Below are positions 1 through 11,289 of a DNA stretch of 64,000 bases, piece by piece. The translations under genes were made by a program, and so were the position numbers. Location of the stretch: the NCBI GenBank assembly GCA_016842005.1, contig JAENYD010000001.1:222253-286252 (forward strand), written 5' to 3'. The notes beneath the pieces are model-generated. The model saw nothing but the letters and a program-made list of their open reading frames with translations, did not search any database and had not been told where the DNA came from. This DNA is from Clostridium thermobutyricum (GTDB lineage: Bacteria > Bacillota > Clostridia > Ch29). Each line of letters starts with the position of its first letter. The stretch's first letter is position 1.

Positions 1-495
1 CCGGGGGAAGGTCTGGGGAAACTCTTAACCAACAATCAGATTAAAGGTTTGATAGGTAATTATTACAATTGGAATCCTGATGTTGCAAAAGCATATAACG
101 AAGGAAAAATTGATGTAAAACTGCTCCCCCAGGGAACCTTCGCCGAAGCGATCAGGGCTGCAGGTGCAGGCATACCGGCATTTTACACCCTTGCTTCTGT
201 CGGAACCGACCTGGGAAAGGGCAAAGAAACCAAATCATTTAACGGTAAGACATATGTACTGGAGCACGCAATCACCGCTGACGTGGCACTGATTAAGGCA
301 TATATGGCCGACGAGCTTGGAAACCTCATTTATTATAAAACAGCGAGGAATTTCAACCCCTTAATGGCTATGGCGGCGAAACTGACCATTGTACAGGTTG
401 ATGAGATAGTTCCTGTGGGAACTCTGGATCCCGAAAAAATTGCCACACCACATATATTTGTAAACTTCATAACCAGGAAGGATGAAAAAAAATGA
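1..495 (+). CDS. CoA-transferase alpha subunit, 5'-truncated by window
   Basis: The reading frame is open from base 1, so the gene begins upstream; only about the last 164 residues are present. The protein matches the A subunit of the two-subunit family I CoA-transferases (AtoD/ScoA/Gct type), which move CoA between a carboxylate and an acyl-CoA in the cytosol. Visible family features are the glycine-rich start (GEGLGKLL), the LLPQGTFAEAIRAAGAG segment, and the late NFNPLMAMAAK and VDEIVPVG segments. The stop overlaps the start of the beta subunit by four bases (ATGA), so the two are translationally coupled. The substrate (acetoacetate, butyrate, glutaconate or other) cannot be read from the sequence. 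Confidence 0.9.
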   Translation, partial: PGEGLGKLLTNNQIKGLIGNYYNWNPDVAKAYNEGKIDVKLLPQGTFAEAIRAAGAGIPAFYTLASVGTDLGKGKETKSFNGKTYVLEHAITADVALIKAYMADELGNLIYYKTARNFNPLMAMAAKLTIVQVDEIVPVGTLDPEKIATPHIFVNFITRKDEKK

Positions 496-1169
496 CACTA
501 ATACCGAAAGAAAAGGCAAAAACAAGAATAGCTAAAAGAATAGCCCGGGATTTCAATCAAACCCGGGGTACAACCGTGATAAACCTGGGAGTGGGGATCC
601 CCACAATGGTATCCAACTATGTAACCAATCCCAACGTGTTCATACAGGCAGAAAATGGTATGCTAGGCGTTGGTCCGATAGCTAAAGATCATGAAATTGA
701 TGAGCAGCTGATTAATGCAGGCAGACAGCCTGTAACCGAAACCCCGGGATGTTGCTACTTCGACAGTTCCGTTTCCTTTGGCATGATCAGGGGAGGGCAT
801 ATAGATGCTACAGTTATAGGTGCTTTTGAAGTGGATGAGAAAGGTAATGTGGCAAACTGGATCATACCCAATGGCAAGCAGTTGGGAGTGGGTGGAGCGA
901 TGGACCTTGTTACAGGGGCAAAAAAGGTCATTATTGCAATGATACATAATACCAAAGACGGTAAACCCAAAATTTTGCAAAAATGCACCCTTCCCATAAC
1001 AGGATTTAGCGAAGTCGATATGGTTGTAACCGAACTGGGCGTTTTCTGTTTCGAATCCGGCCAATTGATTTTGAAAGAAATTGCTCCTGAAGTTACAGTG
1101 GAAACCTTAAAATCCTTAACTGAAGCAAAATTTGAAATAAGTAAGGATTTAACGCTAATGAACGTATAA
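492..1169 (+). CDS. CoA-transferase beta subunit
   Basis: A 225-residue protein of the B subunit family (AtoA/ScoB type). The active-site glutamate that forms the glutamyl-CoA thioester lies in the QAENGMLGVGP motif at about residues 52-62, and the GGAMDLV glycine-rich segment follows at about 134-140. The start ATG overlaps the alpha-subunit stop (ATGA). With the upstream gene it forms the complete heterodimeric enzyme used in short-chain fatty acid or amino-acid fermentation. It runs head-on into a sigma-54 activator gene 31 bases downstream. Confidence 0.93.
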   Translation: MTLIPKEKAKTRIAKRIARDFNQTRGTTVINLGVGIPTMVSNYVTNPNVFIQAENGMLGVGPIAKDHEIDEQLINAGRQPVTETPGCCYFDSSVSFGMIRGGHIDATVIGAFEVDEKGNVANWIIPNGKQLGVGGAMDLVTGAKKVIIAMIHNTKDGKPKILQKCTLPITGFSEVDMVVTELGVFCFESGQLILKEIAPEVTVETLKSLTEAKFEISKDLTLMNV

Positions 1170-1178
1170 ATACAAAAC

Positions 1179-1216
1179 CAGGGGGAAGGTATAGCTACTA
1201 CTAACCCTTCCCCCTG
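1179..1216. terminator. Hairpin between convergent genes
   Basis: CAGGGGGAAGG at 1179-1189 pairs with CCTTCCCCCTG at 1206-1216, an 11-bp stem that overlaps the stop codon of the minus-strand regulator. It is placed to end both convergent transcripts, but no clear U-run follows on either side, so intrinsic termination is only likely. Confidence 0.5.
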
Positions 1217-3249
1217 ATCATTTCAATACCCTTATCAGTTATGCAGCTTCCCTGTCTGGTTTTCCCTGTTCTCACCAGACCCATCTGTTCCAGCTTTTTC
1301 AGCCTTGACTTGACTTTAGCATCCGTCAGGTTTAGATTTTTTCCCCTGCTCAGTTCCGCAATCTTATTCCTGCCAATCATCCTTCCCGCTTTATTCGCTT
1401 TATATATTTCATCAAGTATAAATTGAAATTCTTTGAAGCTGTTTTCGTTTGCAAGTATGCTGACCGTACCCGATACACCCCCCGATGTGTTTGCACTTCC
1501 TGTCAATCTGGGCGGAAGGTCTTCAACAGTAATTATTCTATTGTTGGATACAACAGTAAGATACTGTATCACGTTTTCCAGTTCCCTCACGTTGCCTGGC
1601 CAGTTATATTCTTTTAAAATGTTCATAACCTCTTCCGGTATTAAGATACTGCTGTTATACGCATCTATAATACTTCTTACAATCTCAGGTATATCCGTTT
1701 TTCTCTGCCGCAATGGCGGGATAGTAATGGGGAGAACGTTCAATCTATAATAGAGGTCTCTCCTAAACACCCCTTGCTCTACAAGATGTGATAAATCTTT
1801 ATTGGTTGCTGCTATGACCCGTACATCTATGGGAATAACTTTAGAGGCCCCCAGTCGCATAACCTCCCGTTCCTGCAGAACTCTCAACAGCCTTGACTGT
1901 ATTTTGCTAGGCGCATCGCCTATCTCGTCAAGAAAAATTGTGCCATTATGAGCCTGCTCAAATAACCCGGTTTTACCCCCTTTCAGTGCCCCTGTGAAAG
2001 CCCCTTCTTCATACCCAAACAACTCACTTTCTACTAAATTCTCGGGAATTGCTGCAAAATTTATTCCTATGAAAGGGCCGTCGCACCTACTGGAAGCATT
2101 GTGCATCGCCTGTGCGAAAAGTTCTTTTCCGGTTCCGCTTTCTCCGGTTATCAGCACTGTCAGGTCGGTTCCGGCAAATTTCTTTGCCCTTTCGACGGTC
2201 TTAGTGATGCTTATGCTTGTACCCCTTATGCTATCAAAAGTATATTTCGCCACATACCCTTTTTTATTCAATTTCCTTCTAACGTTTGCCTCAATCTTTT
2301 GGAGGGTAGAAACTTCATTAAGAGCACATATTCGTGATTTTCCTTTATTGTTCTTAATGTAAGTAATAGAACCCACTATTTTTTTGGATTTAACATCAAA
2401 AAGGGCCTCATATACGGGTGTCTCTTTCAGCATCAATCTGACGAACTCCGGATATTCCCGGAAAACCTCTGAATAATTCTTCCCTATCACATCTTCATAT
2501 TTTAAATGGAACAAATCTTCGGATGCAGGATTAAATGCAGAAATACAATCATTTTCATCAATAGCTATTATGCTGTCCCTGATTTTATTGACTATAACTT
2601 CAAGGTTACGGCTTAGTTTTTCTGTGCTAAGTAAAAGATCAGCCACTTTATTCCCCGCCTGTATCATCAGTTGGATATGATATCTGGCAAAATTATCGAT
2701 ATTTTTCAAATCCAGGTTCATGCACAGCAGTATTTCAAGAAATGTTGAAAACGAAATGGTACGTCTGCCCAGATCTATCTTATTCTTTACAGTTCCAGGG
2801 CAAAGATGAATATGTCCCGGGCTTATCGCTGTATCCACATCATCCAGGTTTATTTTTTGCCCCGGCCAATACGGAACATAATTCAGGTGATTTAACCCCA
2901 GTTCTCTAAGAGAGGTAATGGTTTCAATAGTTACTTCCTTGGGATGGTTTATTACAAGGGTTTTCTTATCCTTTGGCAAAACCATGACTTTCTCAAGATT
3001 TTGGCCGTTGATAATACGTTTAGCAGCAATTATCCGGCTTTCAGGATAGAACTTTTGTGCTTCCTCCCTCAGGAATTCACCTGAAATCAGAACTACAGGT
3101 GTAGTCCTGATTTCATTTACGCCTTCCTCAAAGTTTAACAGATTAATCTTTAACCTTTCATTGATATTGCATAGCAAGAGATTTTTAAGGAATACACCGT
3201 CCTTACTTGTCCAAGTTAAAATATCCAGCTCATTTTTCACGGCATCCAT
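1201..3249 (-). CDS. Sigma-54-dependent transcriptional activator with PAS domain
   Basis: A 682-residue enhancer-binding protein. After an N-terminal sensory region of about 200 residues without a clear family comes a PAS domain (about 215-315, with the IRDSIIAIDENDCISAFNPA signature). The AAA+ sigma-54 activation domain has Walker A GESGTGKE near 368, the sigma-54-contacting GAFTGA loop near 415 and Walker B FLDEIGD near 438. The C-terminus (about 600-682) resembles a winged helix rather than the usual Fis-type helix-turn-helix. It probably activates a sigma-54 promoter upstream of the convergent CoA-transferase genes, outside the window; that link is inference from adjacency. Confidence 0.9.
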   Translation of the reverse strand: MDAVKNELDILTWTSKDGVFLKNLLLCNINERLKINLLNFEEGVNEIRTTPVVLISGEFLREEAQKFYPESRIIAAKRIINGQNLEKVMVLPKDKKTLVINHPKEVTIETITSLRELGLNHLNYVPYWPGQKINLDDVDTAISPGHIHLCPGTVKNKIDLGRRTISFSTFLEILLCMNLDLKNIDNFARYHIQLMIQAGNKVADLLLSTEKLSRNLEVIVNKIRDSIIAIDENDCISAFNPASEDLFHLKYEDVIGKNYSEVFREYPEFVRLMLKETPVYEALFDVKSKKIVGSITYIKNNKGKSRICALNEVSTLQKIEANVRRKLNKKGYVAKYTFDSIRGTSISITKTVERAKKFAGTDLTVLITGESGTGKELFAQAMHNASSRCDGPFIGINFAAIPENLVESELFGYEEGAFTGALKGGKTGLFEQAHNGTIFLDEIGDAPSKIQSRLLRVLQEREVMRLGASKVIPIDVRVIAATNKDLSHLVEQGVFRRDLYYRLNVLPITIPPLRQRKTDIPEIVRSIIDAYNSSILIPEEVMNILKEYNWPGNVRELENVIQYLTVVSNNRIITVEDLPPRLTGSANTSGGVSGTVSILANENSFKEFQFILDEIYKANKAGRMIGRNKIAELSRGKNLNLTDAKVKSRLKKLEQMGLVRTGKTRQGSCITDKGIEMIRGKG

Positions 3250-3385
3250 AATATTTCATCCAATCCATTGAGAAATCACTAAAAAGCCGACCTTTCGCAT
3301 TATTATTATAATTCTACATAGCACTCTTTAATCCTTTAAATATTACAGGATGATTATCCAGATCTGCCTTGATGAGAGTGGTATT

Positions 3386-3425
3386 AAAAAGAGTACTGGA
3401 ACCTTTTAATTCCAGTACTCTTTTA
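3386..3425 (-). terminator. Intrinsic terminator of groES-groEL
   Basis: AAAAGAGTACTGGAA and its reverse complement flank an 8-base loop directly after the groEL stop. On the minus strand the stem is followed by a CUUUUUAAU run. It closes the chaperonin operon. Confidence 0.85.
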
Positions 3426-3426
3426 T

Positions 3427-5079
<1,653 letters not shown>

Positions 5080-5096
5080 TTAATATTTGCTTTCAG

Positions 5097-5381
5097 CTAC
5101 TCCACTATAGCCAGTACATCACTCTGTCTGAGAATCAGGTATTCCTCGTCATCCATCTTGATTTCAGTGCCCGCATATTTGGAATAGATTACTCTGTCTC
5201 CCACTTTTACCTCCAGAGGCACTTTTTTGCCTTCAACCATTTCTCCGCTTCCCACTGCCAGCACTTCCCCCTCCTGGGGTTTTTCCTTGGCAGTATCCGG
5301 CAGTACTATACCGCTTTTTGTAGTTTCCTTTTTCTCCAGAACCTTCACTATGATTCTGTCGCCCAGAGGCTTGATGTTCAT
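5097..5381 (-). CDS. groS: 10-kDa co-chaperonin GroES
   Basis: A 94-residue co-chaperonin that caps the GroEL chamber. [19 protein letters not shown] at the start and the mobile-loop segment [19 protein letters not shown] are typical. The ATG at 5381 is preceded by AAGGAGGG at good spacing. A longer frame runs up to 5435 but would read through the CIRCE operator and is rejected. First gene of the groES-groEL operon. Confidence 0.98.
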   Translation of the reverse strand: MNIKPLGDRIIVKVLEKKETTKSGIVLPDTAKEKPQEGEVLAVGSGEMVEGKKVPLEVKVGDRVIYSKYAGTEIKMDDEEYLILRQSDVLAIVE

Positions 5382-5428
5382 ATGTAACCCTCCTTGTTTA
5401 TAGATATTAATTTCTATCAGATTGACTA

Positions 5429-5455
5429 TTAGCACTCACTTAAGGTGAGTGCTAA
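5429..5455 (-). promoter_or_regulatory. CIRCE operator (HrcA site)
   Basis: TTAGCACTC, nine bases, GAGTGCTAA: an exact match to the inverted repeat bound by the heat-shock repressor HrcA. It lies in the groES leader between promoter and ribosome site, so HrcA would repress groES-groEL at low temperature. No hrcA gene is in the window. Confidence 0.97.
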
Positions 5456-5468
5456 TCACATTTAATAT

Positions 5469-5495
5469 ATTATAGGATGACGGTAAAGTAATCAA
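5469..5495 (-). promoter_or_regulatory. Sigma-A promoter of groES-groEL
   Basis: On the minus strand TTGATT (5490-5495) and a perfect TATAAT (5469-5474) are separated by 15 bases, slightly short of optimal. Transcription would begin just before the CIRCE element, as in other Firmicutes. Confidence 0.7.
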
Positions 5496-5658
5496 ATTCA
5501 TTTATCGCCGATATAATGGTATTATTGGTTAATATATCTGTTTATTTTAAGTTATAGCCGTATTCCTCTATTTATTCGCTCATATAGCCATATTTTTATG
5601 GATTCTCCCTTCCCTACCTGACGGGATGAAGCGGTCCCGCTTTTTAGCCTCGCCACCG

Positions 5659-6534
5659 TCATTTCAGGCTCCTTCCCATCATGTCCCTTGCATAATAAAA
5701 AAGATACTGCTGGGCGAATCCCGCCAGTTCCCCGAACCTGGTCCCCGCGAACTCCCGGATGCCTTCAGGTGAACAGCCTTTCCTCAGGTAGAAATACTCC
5801 ATAACCCTCCTCACCCATACATCTACAGGGAATGCATCATATTTTCCCATGGAGAAAAGGAGGATACAGTCGGCTACTTTGGGACCCACCCCCCGGAACC
5901 GCATCAGGTATTCCCGGGCCCTTTCGGTATCCAGATGCTCAACGGCATATATATCCATATCCCCTCGGGCTATAATCCTGGCGGCCTCTGCTATATACCT
6001 GCCCCTGAACCCGCAGCCACATTCCCGTATATCCTTTTCATCCAGTACCGCAAGGTCCTCGGGGCACGGAAATCCATAACAGGTCCCTCCGTCTGTCTCC
6101 ATTGCCTTTCCAAAACAGCTGCACAGCCTTTCAATGGTATTCTTGATGCGGGGAATGTTATTGTTGGCGGAAATAATAAAGGAGACAAGGGTTTCCCATG
6201 GATCCTGTCTTAAAATCCTTATACCATGACCGAACTCCACAGCCTTCGCCAGTACCGGGTCCCGGGACAACCGTCTTTTTATCTCCCCATAATCCCTCTT
6301 CAAGTCAAAGTAATCCATCCATATCTTTTCAAAATCCCCCATGTCTGCCCCTGCAAACAAGACATCCTTTCCCGTCATTCTTATTTCCAGCATCCTGCCC
6401 ATGGCCACTCCCCTGTAATCTCCGTTCCCCAGGCGGTTCCACCGGAAACACTGCCCGCATTCAAAGATATGCCGGGGTTCAAAGTCACTGACATTTCTCA
6501 ACAGTATCCCTTCACCGGTTTTAATGTAATCCAC
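5659..6534 (-). CDS. OGG1-type 8-oxoguanine DNA glycosylase/AP lyase
   Basis: A 291-residue HhH-GPD glycosylase that would remove 8-oxoguanine opposite cytosine. The segment NNNIPRIKNTIERLC matches the OGG1 signature. The helix-hairpin-helix holds the catalytic lysine in GVGPKVAD (Lys219), and the catalytic aspartate in FPVDVWVRR (Asp238) lies 19 residues later, the same distance as Lys249 and Asp268 in human OGG1. The GTG start at 6534 is chosen because GGAGGA lies six bases before it; an in-frame ATG at 6576 lacks a good site. It differs from MutM and from the common Nth/MutY members. The 277 bases between it and groES hold only the groES control region. Confidence 0.88.
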   Translation of the reverse strand: MDYIKTGEGILLRNVSDFEPRHIFECGQCFRWNRLGNGDYRGVAMGRMLEIRMTGKDVLFAGADMGDFEKIWMDYFDLKRDYGEIKRRLSRDPVLAKAVEFGHGIRILRQDPWETLVSFIISANNNIPRIKNTIERLCSCFGKAMETDGGTCYGFPCPEDLAVLDEKDIRECGCGFRGRYIAEAARIIARGDMDIYAVEHLDTERAREYLMRFRGVGPKVADCILLFSMGKYDAFPVDVWVRRVMEYFYLRKGCSPEGIREFAGTRFGELAGFAQQYLFYYARDMMGRSLK

Positions 6535-6626
6535 TTTTATTCCTCCGTTTTCTGTGCCTCTGTACTGGCTCATCAACTGGCTCAGCTATAGATAGTCAAA
6601 AATAAAGTCACATTTACTCCGCCCTG

Positions 6627-7652
6627 CTAGTCGGGCAGCTTCATGTCCCCCGCCTTTATCCAGTTCCGCTTTCTCATAAATTCGGATATTATTAAGGTAA
6701 CAACCGCAGGCGCCAGAATGTGCAGGAACACAATCTTCGTCAGAACAGACACACTGCTCCCCATGACAGCAACGGTGCCGAACTGTCCTACCAGGCCGCT
6801 GGTTCCCATACCTGCTCCGATAGGATTATTCTGCATTTTGAAAAGGGTTGTGGCAAAAGGCCCCAGGACAGCTGAAGCAAGGGTAGGCGGTATCCATATC
6901 AGGGGATTCCTTACTATATTGGGCACCTGGAGCATGGAAGTACCAAGCCCCTGGGATACCAGTCCTCCCCACCCGTTTTCCCGATAGCTGGCCACTGCGA
7001 AACCTATCATTTGAGCAGAGCATCCTACTGTTGCAGCACCTGCCGCCAGTCCTCCCAGCTGGAGCATTATGGCAAGGGCTGCACTGCTTATAGGCAGGGT
7101 AAGTATCATGCCCATAATGACCGAAACCAGTATGCCCATGGGTATAGGATGTAATTCGGTGGCCCACATTATCCATTTTCCAAGTCCGGTCATGATGGCG
7201 GCTATTCCCGGACCAACGGCCACCCCCGCCAATACTCCCGTGATTATGGTGGTTGCAGGGGTCACCAGTATATCCACTTTGGTCTCTTTGGATACCAGTT
7301 TGCCGAATTCCGCCCCTATGACAGCCGCTACAAAGGCGCCGGCAGGACCACCCAGTTGATTCCCCGCCAACCCCGTTATTGTGGAAGCAAAAACCACCAG
7401 GGGCGGCGCCTGAAGTCCGAAGGCAATGGCCACTGCAATGGCAGGGCCTGTCATTTCCCTTGCCAGGGGATATACGGTTTCATATAAAAAGGGTATGTTC
7501 AGGTTTTCTCCTATGACTTTTAATATCAGTCCGATTATAAGCGATGCAAACAACCCCTGGGCCATAGCCCCTAAAGCCTGTATACCATATCGTTGCAGCG
7601 ATATTTCAATATTTTTTCTTTTCAGGATGTTTTCTTTATTCTTCTTTTCCAT
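6627..7652 (-). CDS. PTS EIIC-type membrane protein (PTS_EIIC_2 family)
   Basis: A 341-residue, very hydrophobic, glycine-rich protein with about eight to ten predicted membrane segments after a short basic N-terminus. The repeated GLAGNQLGGPAGAFVAA and GTSGLVGQFGTVAVMGSS segments resemble the stand-alone EIIC-like family rather than complete sugar permeases. No EIIA or EIIB domain or gene is nearby, so phosphotransfer is doubtful and the substrate unknown. AGGAGGGG precedes the ATG. A near-perfect 20-bp palindrome lies about 60 bases upstream and may be its operator. Confidence 0.75.
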   Translation of the reverse strand: MEKKNKENILKRKNIEISLQRYGIQALGAMAQGLFASLIIGLILKVIGENLNIPFLYETVYPLAREMTGPAIAVAIAFGLQAPPLVVFASTITGLAGNQLGGPAGAFVAAVIGAEFGKLVSKETKVDILVTPATTIITGVLAGVAVGPGIAAIMTGLGKWIMWATELHPIPMGILVSVIMGMILTLPISSAALAIMLQLGGLAAGAATVGCSAQMIGFAVASYRENGWGGLVSQGLGTSMLQVPNIVRNPLIWIPPTLASAVLGPFATTLFKMQNNPIGAGMGTSGLVGQFGTVAVMGSSVSVLTKIVFLHILAPAVVTLIISEFMRKRNWIKAGDMKLPD

Positions 7653-7709
7653 CCCAAACCCCTCCTTGTATAAAAAAATTCAGGCAGCCCTGAGGGAGAA
7701 CAATGCTGC

Positions 7710-7729
7710 ACGGGTGTATATACACCTGT
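7710..7729 (-). promoter_or_regulatory. 20-bp palindrome upstream of EIIC-like gene
   Basis: GGTGTATATACACC (7713-7726) is a perfect 14-bp palindrome. It extends to 20 bp (ACGGGTGTATATACACCTGT) with one mismatched pair. It sits in the leader of the EIIC-like gene with AT-rich promoter-like sequence just upstream. It has the form of a dimeric repressor operator; the regulator is not known. Confidence 0.55.
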
Positions 7730-7761
7730 AATGTCATATAATATAATAACATTTCCCGGGG

Positions 7762-7802
7762 AAAAATAAAAGGCGGACCTAACAGGTCCGCCTTTTATTT
7801 TT
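7762..7802 (-). terminator. Intrinsic terminator of gdhA
   Basis: AGGCGGACCT (7771-7780), loop AAC, AGGTCCGCCT (7784-7793), flanked by an A-run on one side and a T-run on the other. On the minus strand it follows the gdhA stop by about 15 bases and ends in UUUUAUUUUU. Confidence 0.9.
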
Positions 7803-7816
7803 CCCCGTTTACCGGA

Positions 7817-9240
<1,424 letters not shown>

Positions 9241-9319
9241 GGTTTTCAAAAATACAAAACCCTACATTAAAGCTCCATCTTATTCTATGTATTTTGCCGC
9301 TCATTATTCGCCGTCAGCA

Positions 9320-10135
9320 TCACTGGATTACCAGGGTTTTTACAGTCACATTAATCTGCAGAATATTAATGGATGTCATAAATCCTACCTCATCCCTTAC
9401 CACCTTCTGTACCTCGAAAGCAGTTTCCCTAATAGGATACCCGTACACCATAATCAAATCAATATCTATGATTATCCCTTCGTTAATGCTGGTTATTGCA
9501 ACTTTTCCGGCCCTGTGCACCCCCGGGACCATCTTTGCCCCATGGGCCACCAGAGAGATGATTACCCCATTGGAAATGGTGTATTTGCCCAGATAGCTGA
9601 ATGTTGGCCGTACCACCGATTTTTCTACCATCTGCTCCCTCTGGTTTCTGCCCCTTTTCTTGAAAATCTTCAGGGTATCCAGAAAATAACCCGAGAAGTC
9701 CTTTCTGATCTCAAAGGTGGGTACAGGGATTACATGTTTCCCCTCCCTGAGCCTGTGCTGCCGGGCAAGATTAATCTCTCCTTCGGTGGCAATATCCTTA
9801 ATGTCAATCTTTTCACTTACAGGGGGCAGACCAAGGACCTGTACTATCCTTTCCGTCATCTTTTCAGATGTGCTCAGGATAAGAAGCTTGTCGGGGTTTT
9901 GCTCTTTTATGGCCTCTGACACCGTCTTCCTGTGGTCCATATCCATAAACAGCGCCCTCCTGATAGCCGCCACTTTGGTAGGCTCCCTTTTTGCGGAAAT
10001 CCCTGCTATTACACTGTTTCCTTTTATCAGCAGCCCATCGTCAATTATATAGTCTATACCCCTGTCCCTGGCGATAATTAATGCCCTGTAGCTTTTGCCG
10101 GTTCCGCTGGGTCCTATCAGAGATACAACCTTCAT
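9320..10135 (-). CDS. P-loop ATPase fused to Asp23/Gls24 domain
   Basis: A 271-residue two-domain protein. The first 165 or so residues form a nucleotide-binding domain that opens with MKVVSLIGPSGTGKSYRA (Walker A at residues 8-15). The last 100 or so (VVRPTFSYLGKYTISNGVI ... INVTVKTLVIQ) are an Asp23/Gls24 (DUF322) domain, usually found alone in envelope alkaline-stress proteins. The ATG at 10135 follows GGGAGG by eight bases; an ATG 18 bases upstream lies inside that ribosome site and is rejected. It follows rex but a terminator separates them. The biochemical role is unknown. Confidence 0.8.
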   Translation of the reverse strand: MKVVSLIGPSGTGKSYRALIIARDRGIDYIIDDGLLIKGNSVIAGISAKREPTKVAAIRRALFMDMDHRKTVSEAIKEQNPDKLLILSTSEKMTERIVQVLGLPPVSEKIDIKDIATEGEINLARQHRLREGKHVIPVPTFEIRKDFSGYFLDTLKIFKKRGRNQREQMVEKSVVRPTFSYLGKYTISNGVIISLVAHGAKMVPGVHRAGKVAITSINEGIIIDIDLIMVYGYPIRETAFEVQKVVRDEVGFMTSINILQINVTVKTLVIQ

Positions 10136-10278
10136 GTCCAATACCTCCCGCATTCCGTGGTTGCTTAATTCAGCCCCTGCCTAAAAGGGCTCGCCCCTTT
10201 ACTGATAAAAATTATATAAGAATTCAGGTGAAAATGCCAACCGGAAAAACCGGGGAAAGACTGCTGTTACTACCGGTC

Positions 10279-10317
10279 AAAAAAGCATAAAGCCAGAGCG
10301 TGTCATTATGCCCTGGC
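10279..10317 (-). terminator. Terminator at the 3' end of rex
   Basis: GCCAGAGCGT (10292-10301) pairs with ATGCCCTGGC (10308-10317) with one mismatch and one wobble. A U-rich stretch ending in UUUUUU follows on the minus strand. The stem overlaps the rex stop codon. Confidence 0.65.
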
Positions 10318-10992
10318 GTTATTTCTTTCTGCCCTCTGCTCTTCGCCGATGCCCCCCGTTTCTCTTTCGTTGGCCAGATATGCCAGCGATATCAGGCTTT
10401 CGCTGAGGTGAACATTTTCAACAACAACATCCTCCGGTACTTCCAGGTCTTCAGGGGCAAAATTCCATATAGCCCTGATGCCGGCTTTCACCAGCCGGTC
10501 GGCTACTCCCTGGGCTGCTTCCTTGGGAGTACAGATTACTGCGATATCTATTCTCTCTTCAAGCATAAACCCTTCAATATCGTCCAGGTCTCTTATCCTT
10601 ACATCCCTTATGCTCATGCCTATTAACCTGGGATTTATGTCAAACATGGCTTTGAGTGCAAAGCCGCTCTCCTGAAATCCTGTATAGTTTGCTATTGCCT
10701 GGCCAAGGTTCCCGGCCCCGACAATAATGATATTATATTTCTTATCCAGCCCCAGTATCTTTCCTATCTGCTCCCTCAATTCTTCCACATTGTACCCGTA
10801 ACCCTGCTGTCCGAATCCCCCGAAGTAGTTCAGGTCCTGCCTTATCTGGGAAGCGGTAAAGCCCAGAAGCCTCCCGAACTCTTTGGACGAAATTCTTCCC
10901 ACGCCTCTTTCCATCAGGTCGCCAAGATATCTGTAATACTTGGGCAGCCGCCTTACCACCGCCATAGGTACCCGTGGTCTTATTCTGTACAT
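10306..10992 (-). CDS. rex: Redox-sensing transcriptional repressor Rex
   Basis: A 228-residue repressor that releases DNA when NADH rises and so controls fermentative genes. An N-terminal winged helix (ISSKEFGRLLGFTASQIRQDL) is followed by a Rossmann domain with GAGNLGQAIANY and the C-terminal domain-swap helix. The ATG at 10992 is chosen because GGAGG lies six bases before it; an ATG 15 bases upstream overlaps that site. A Rex-type operator covers its own promoter, which suggests autoregulation. Confidence 0.97.
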   Translation of the reverse strand: MYRIRPRVPMAVVRRLPKYYRYLGDLMERGVGRISSKEFGRLLGFTASQIRQDLNYFGGFGQQGYGYNVEELREQIGKILGLDKKYNIIIVGAGNLGQAIANYTGFQESGFALKAMFDINPRLIGMSIRDVRIRDLDDIEGFMLEERIDIAVICTPKEAAQGVADRLVKAGIRAIWNFAPEDLEVPEDVVVENVHLSESLISLAYLANERETGGIGEEQRAERNNARA

Positions 10993-11067
10993 CCTGCACC
11001 TCCCCATTCACTGCATTATGATATATACAAAAGTGAATTCGTCTAATTATTCCCAGCAGGTGATTAA

Positions 11068-11096
11068 ATTATACCAATCTGTTAAATCATTATCAA
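11068..11096 (-). promoter_or_regulatory. rex promoter with overlapping Rex operator
   Basis: On the minus strand TTGATA (11091-11096), a 17-base spacer and TATAAT (11068-11073) form a near-consensus sigma-A promoter. TTGATAA-TGAT-TTAACAG (11079-11096) covers the -35 and matches the Rex consensus TTGTTAA-N4-TTAACAA at 12 of 14 fixed positions. Confidence 0.8.
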
Positions 11097-11110
11097 TATG
11101 TATATTTTTC

Positions 11111-11231
11111 TTTTATCCGATGACCGCTCCCGTCCTCTCAGACAGGAGACAGACACTACGTCCCTGGAATAACGGTTTCCGGACTTCAGACAGGGCTAAA
11201 AAACACCTGAAGCTTGAAAACCTGTTTATCT
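11111..11231 (+). repeat. Intergenic repeat family A, copy A1
   Basis: It begins TTTTATCCGATGACC and ends GAAAACCTGTTTATC, and includes the family strings CTACGTCCCTGGA and ACGGTTTC. It lies in the 375-base gap between the rex start and the flavoprotein stop. It is the most diverged full copy; the central arms differ from A3 and A4. The rest of the gap holds the Rex operator and a 21-bp hairpin, and no gene is seen. Confidence 0.75.
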
Positions 11232-11289
11232 GAAGCAGAATGGACAGTATATTTCAAGGAGGCAATCCCACTGATTAGAAGCTTCTCTA

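Noticed and set aside
5382..5435. Longer N-terminus for GroES
   Set aside because: It would translate through the CIRCE operator, and the internal ATG has a much better ribosome site and the canonical start.
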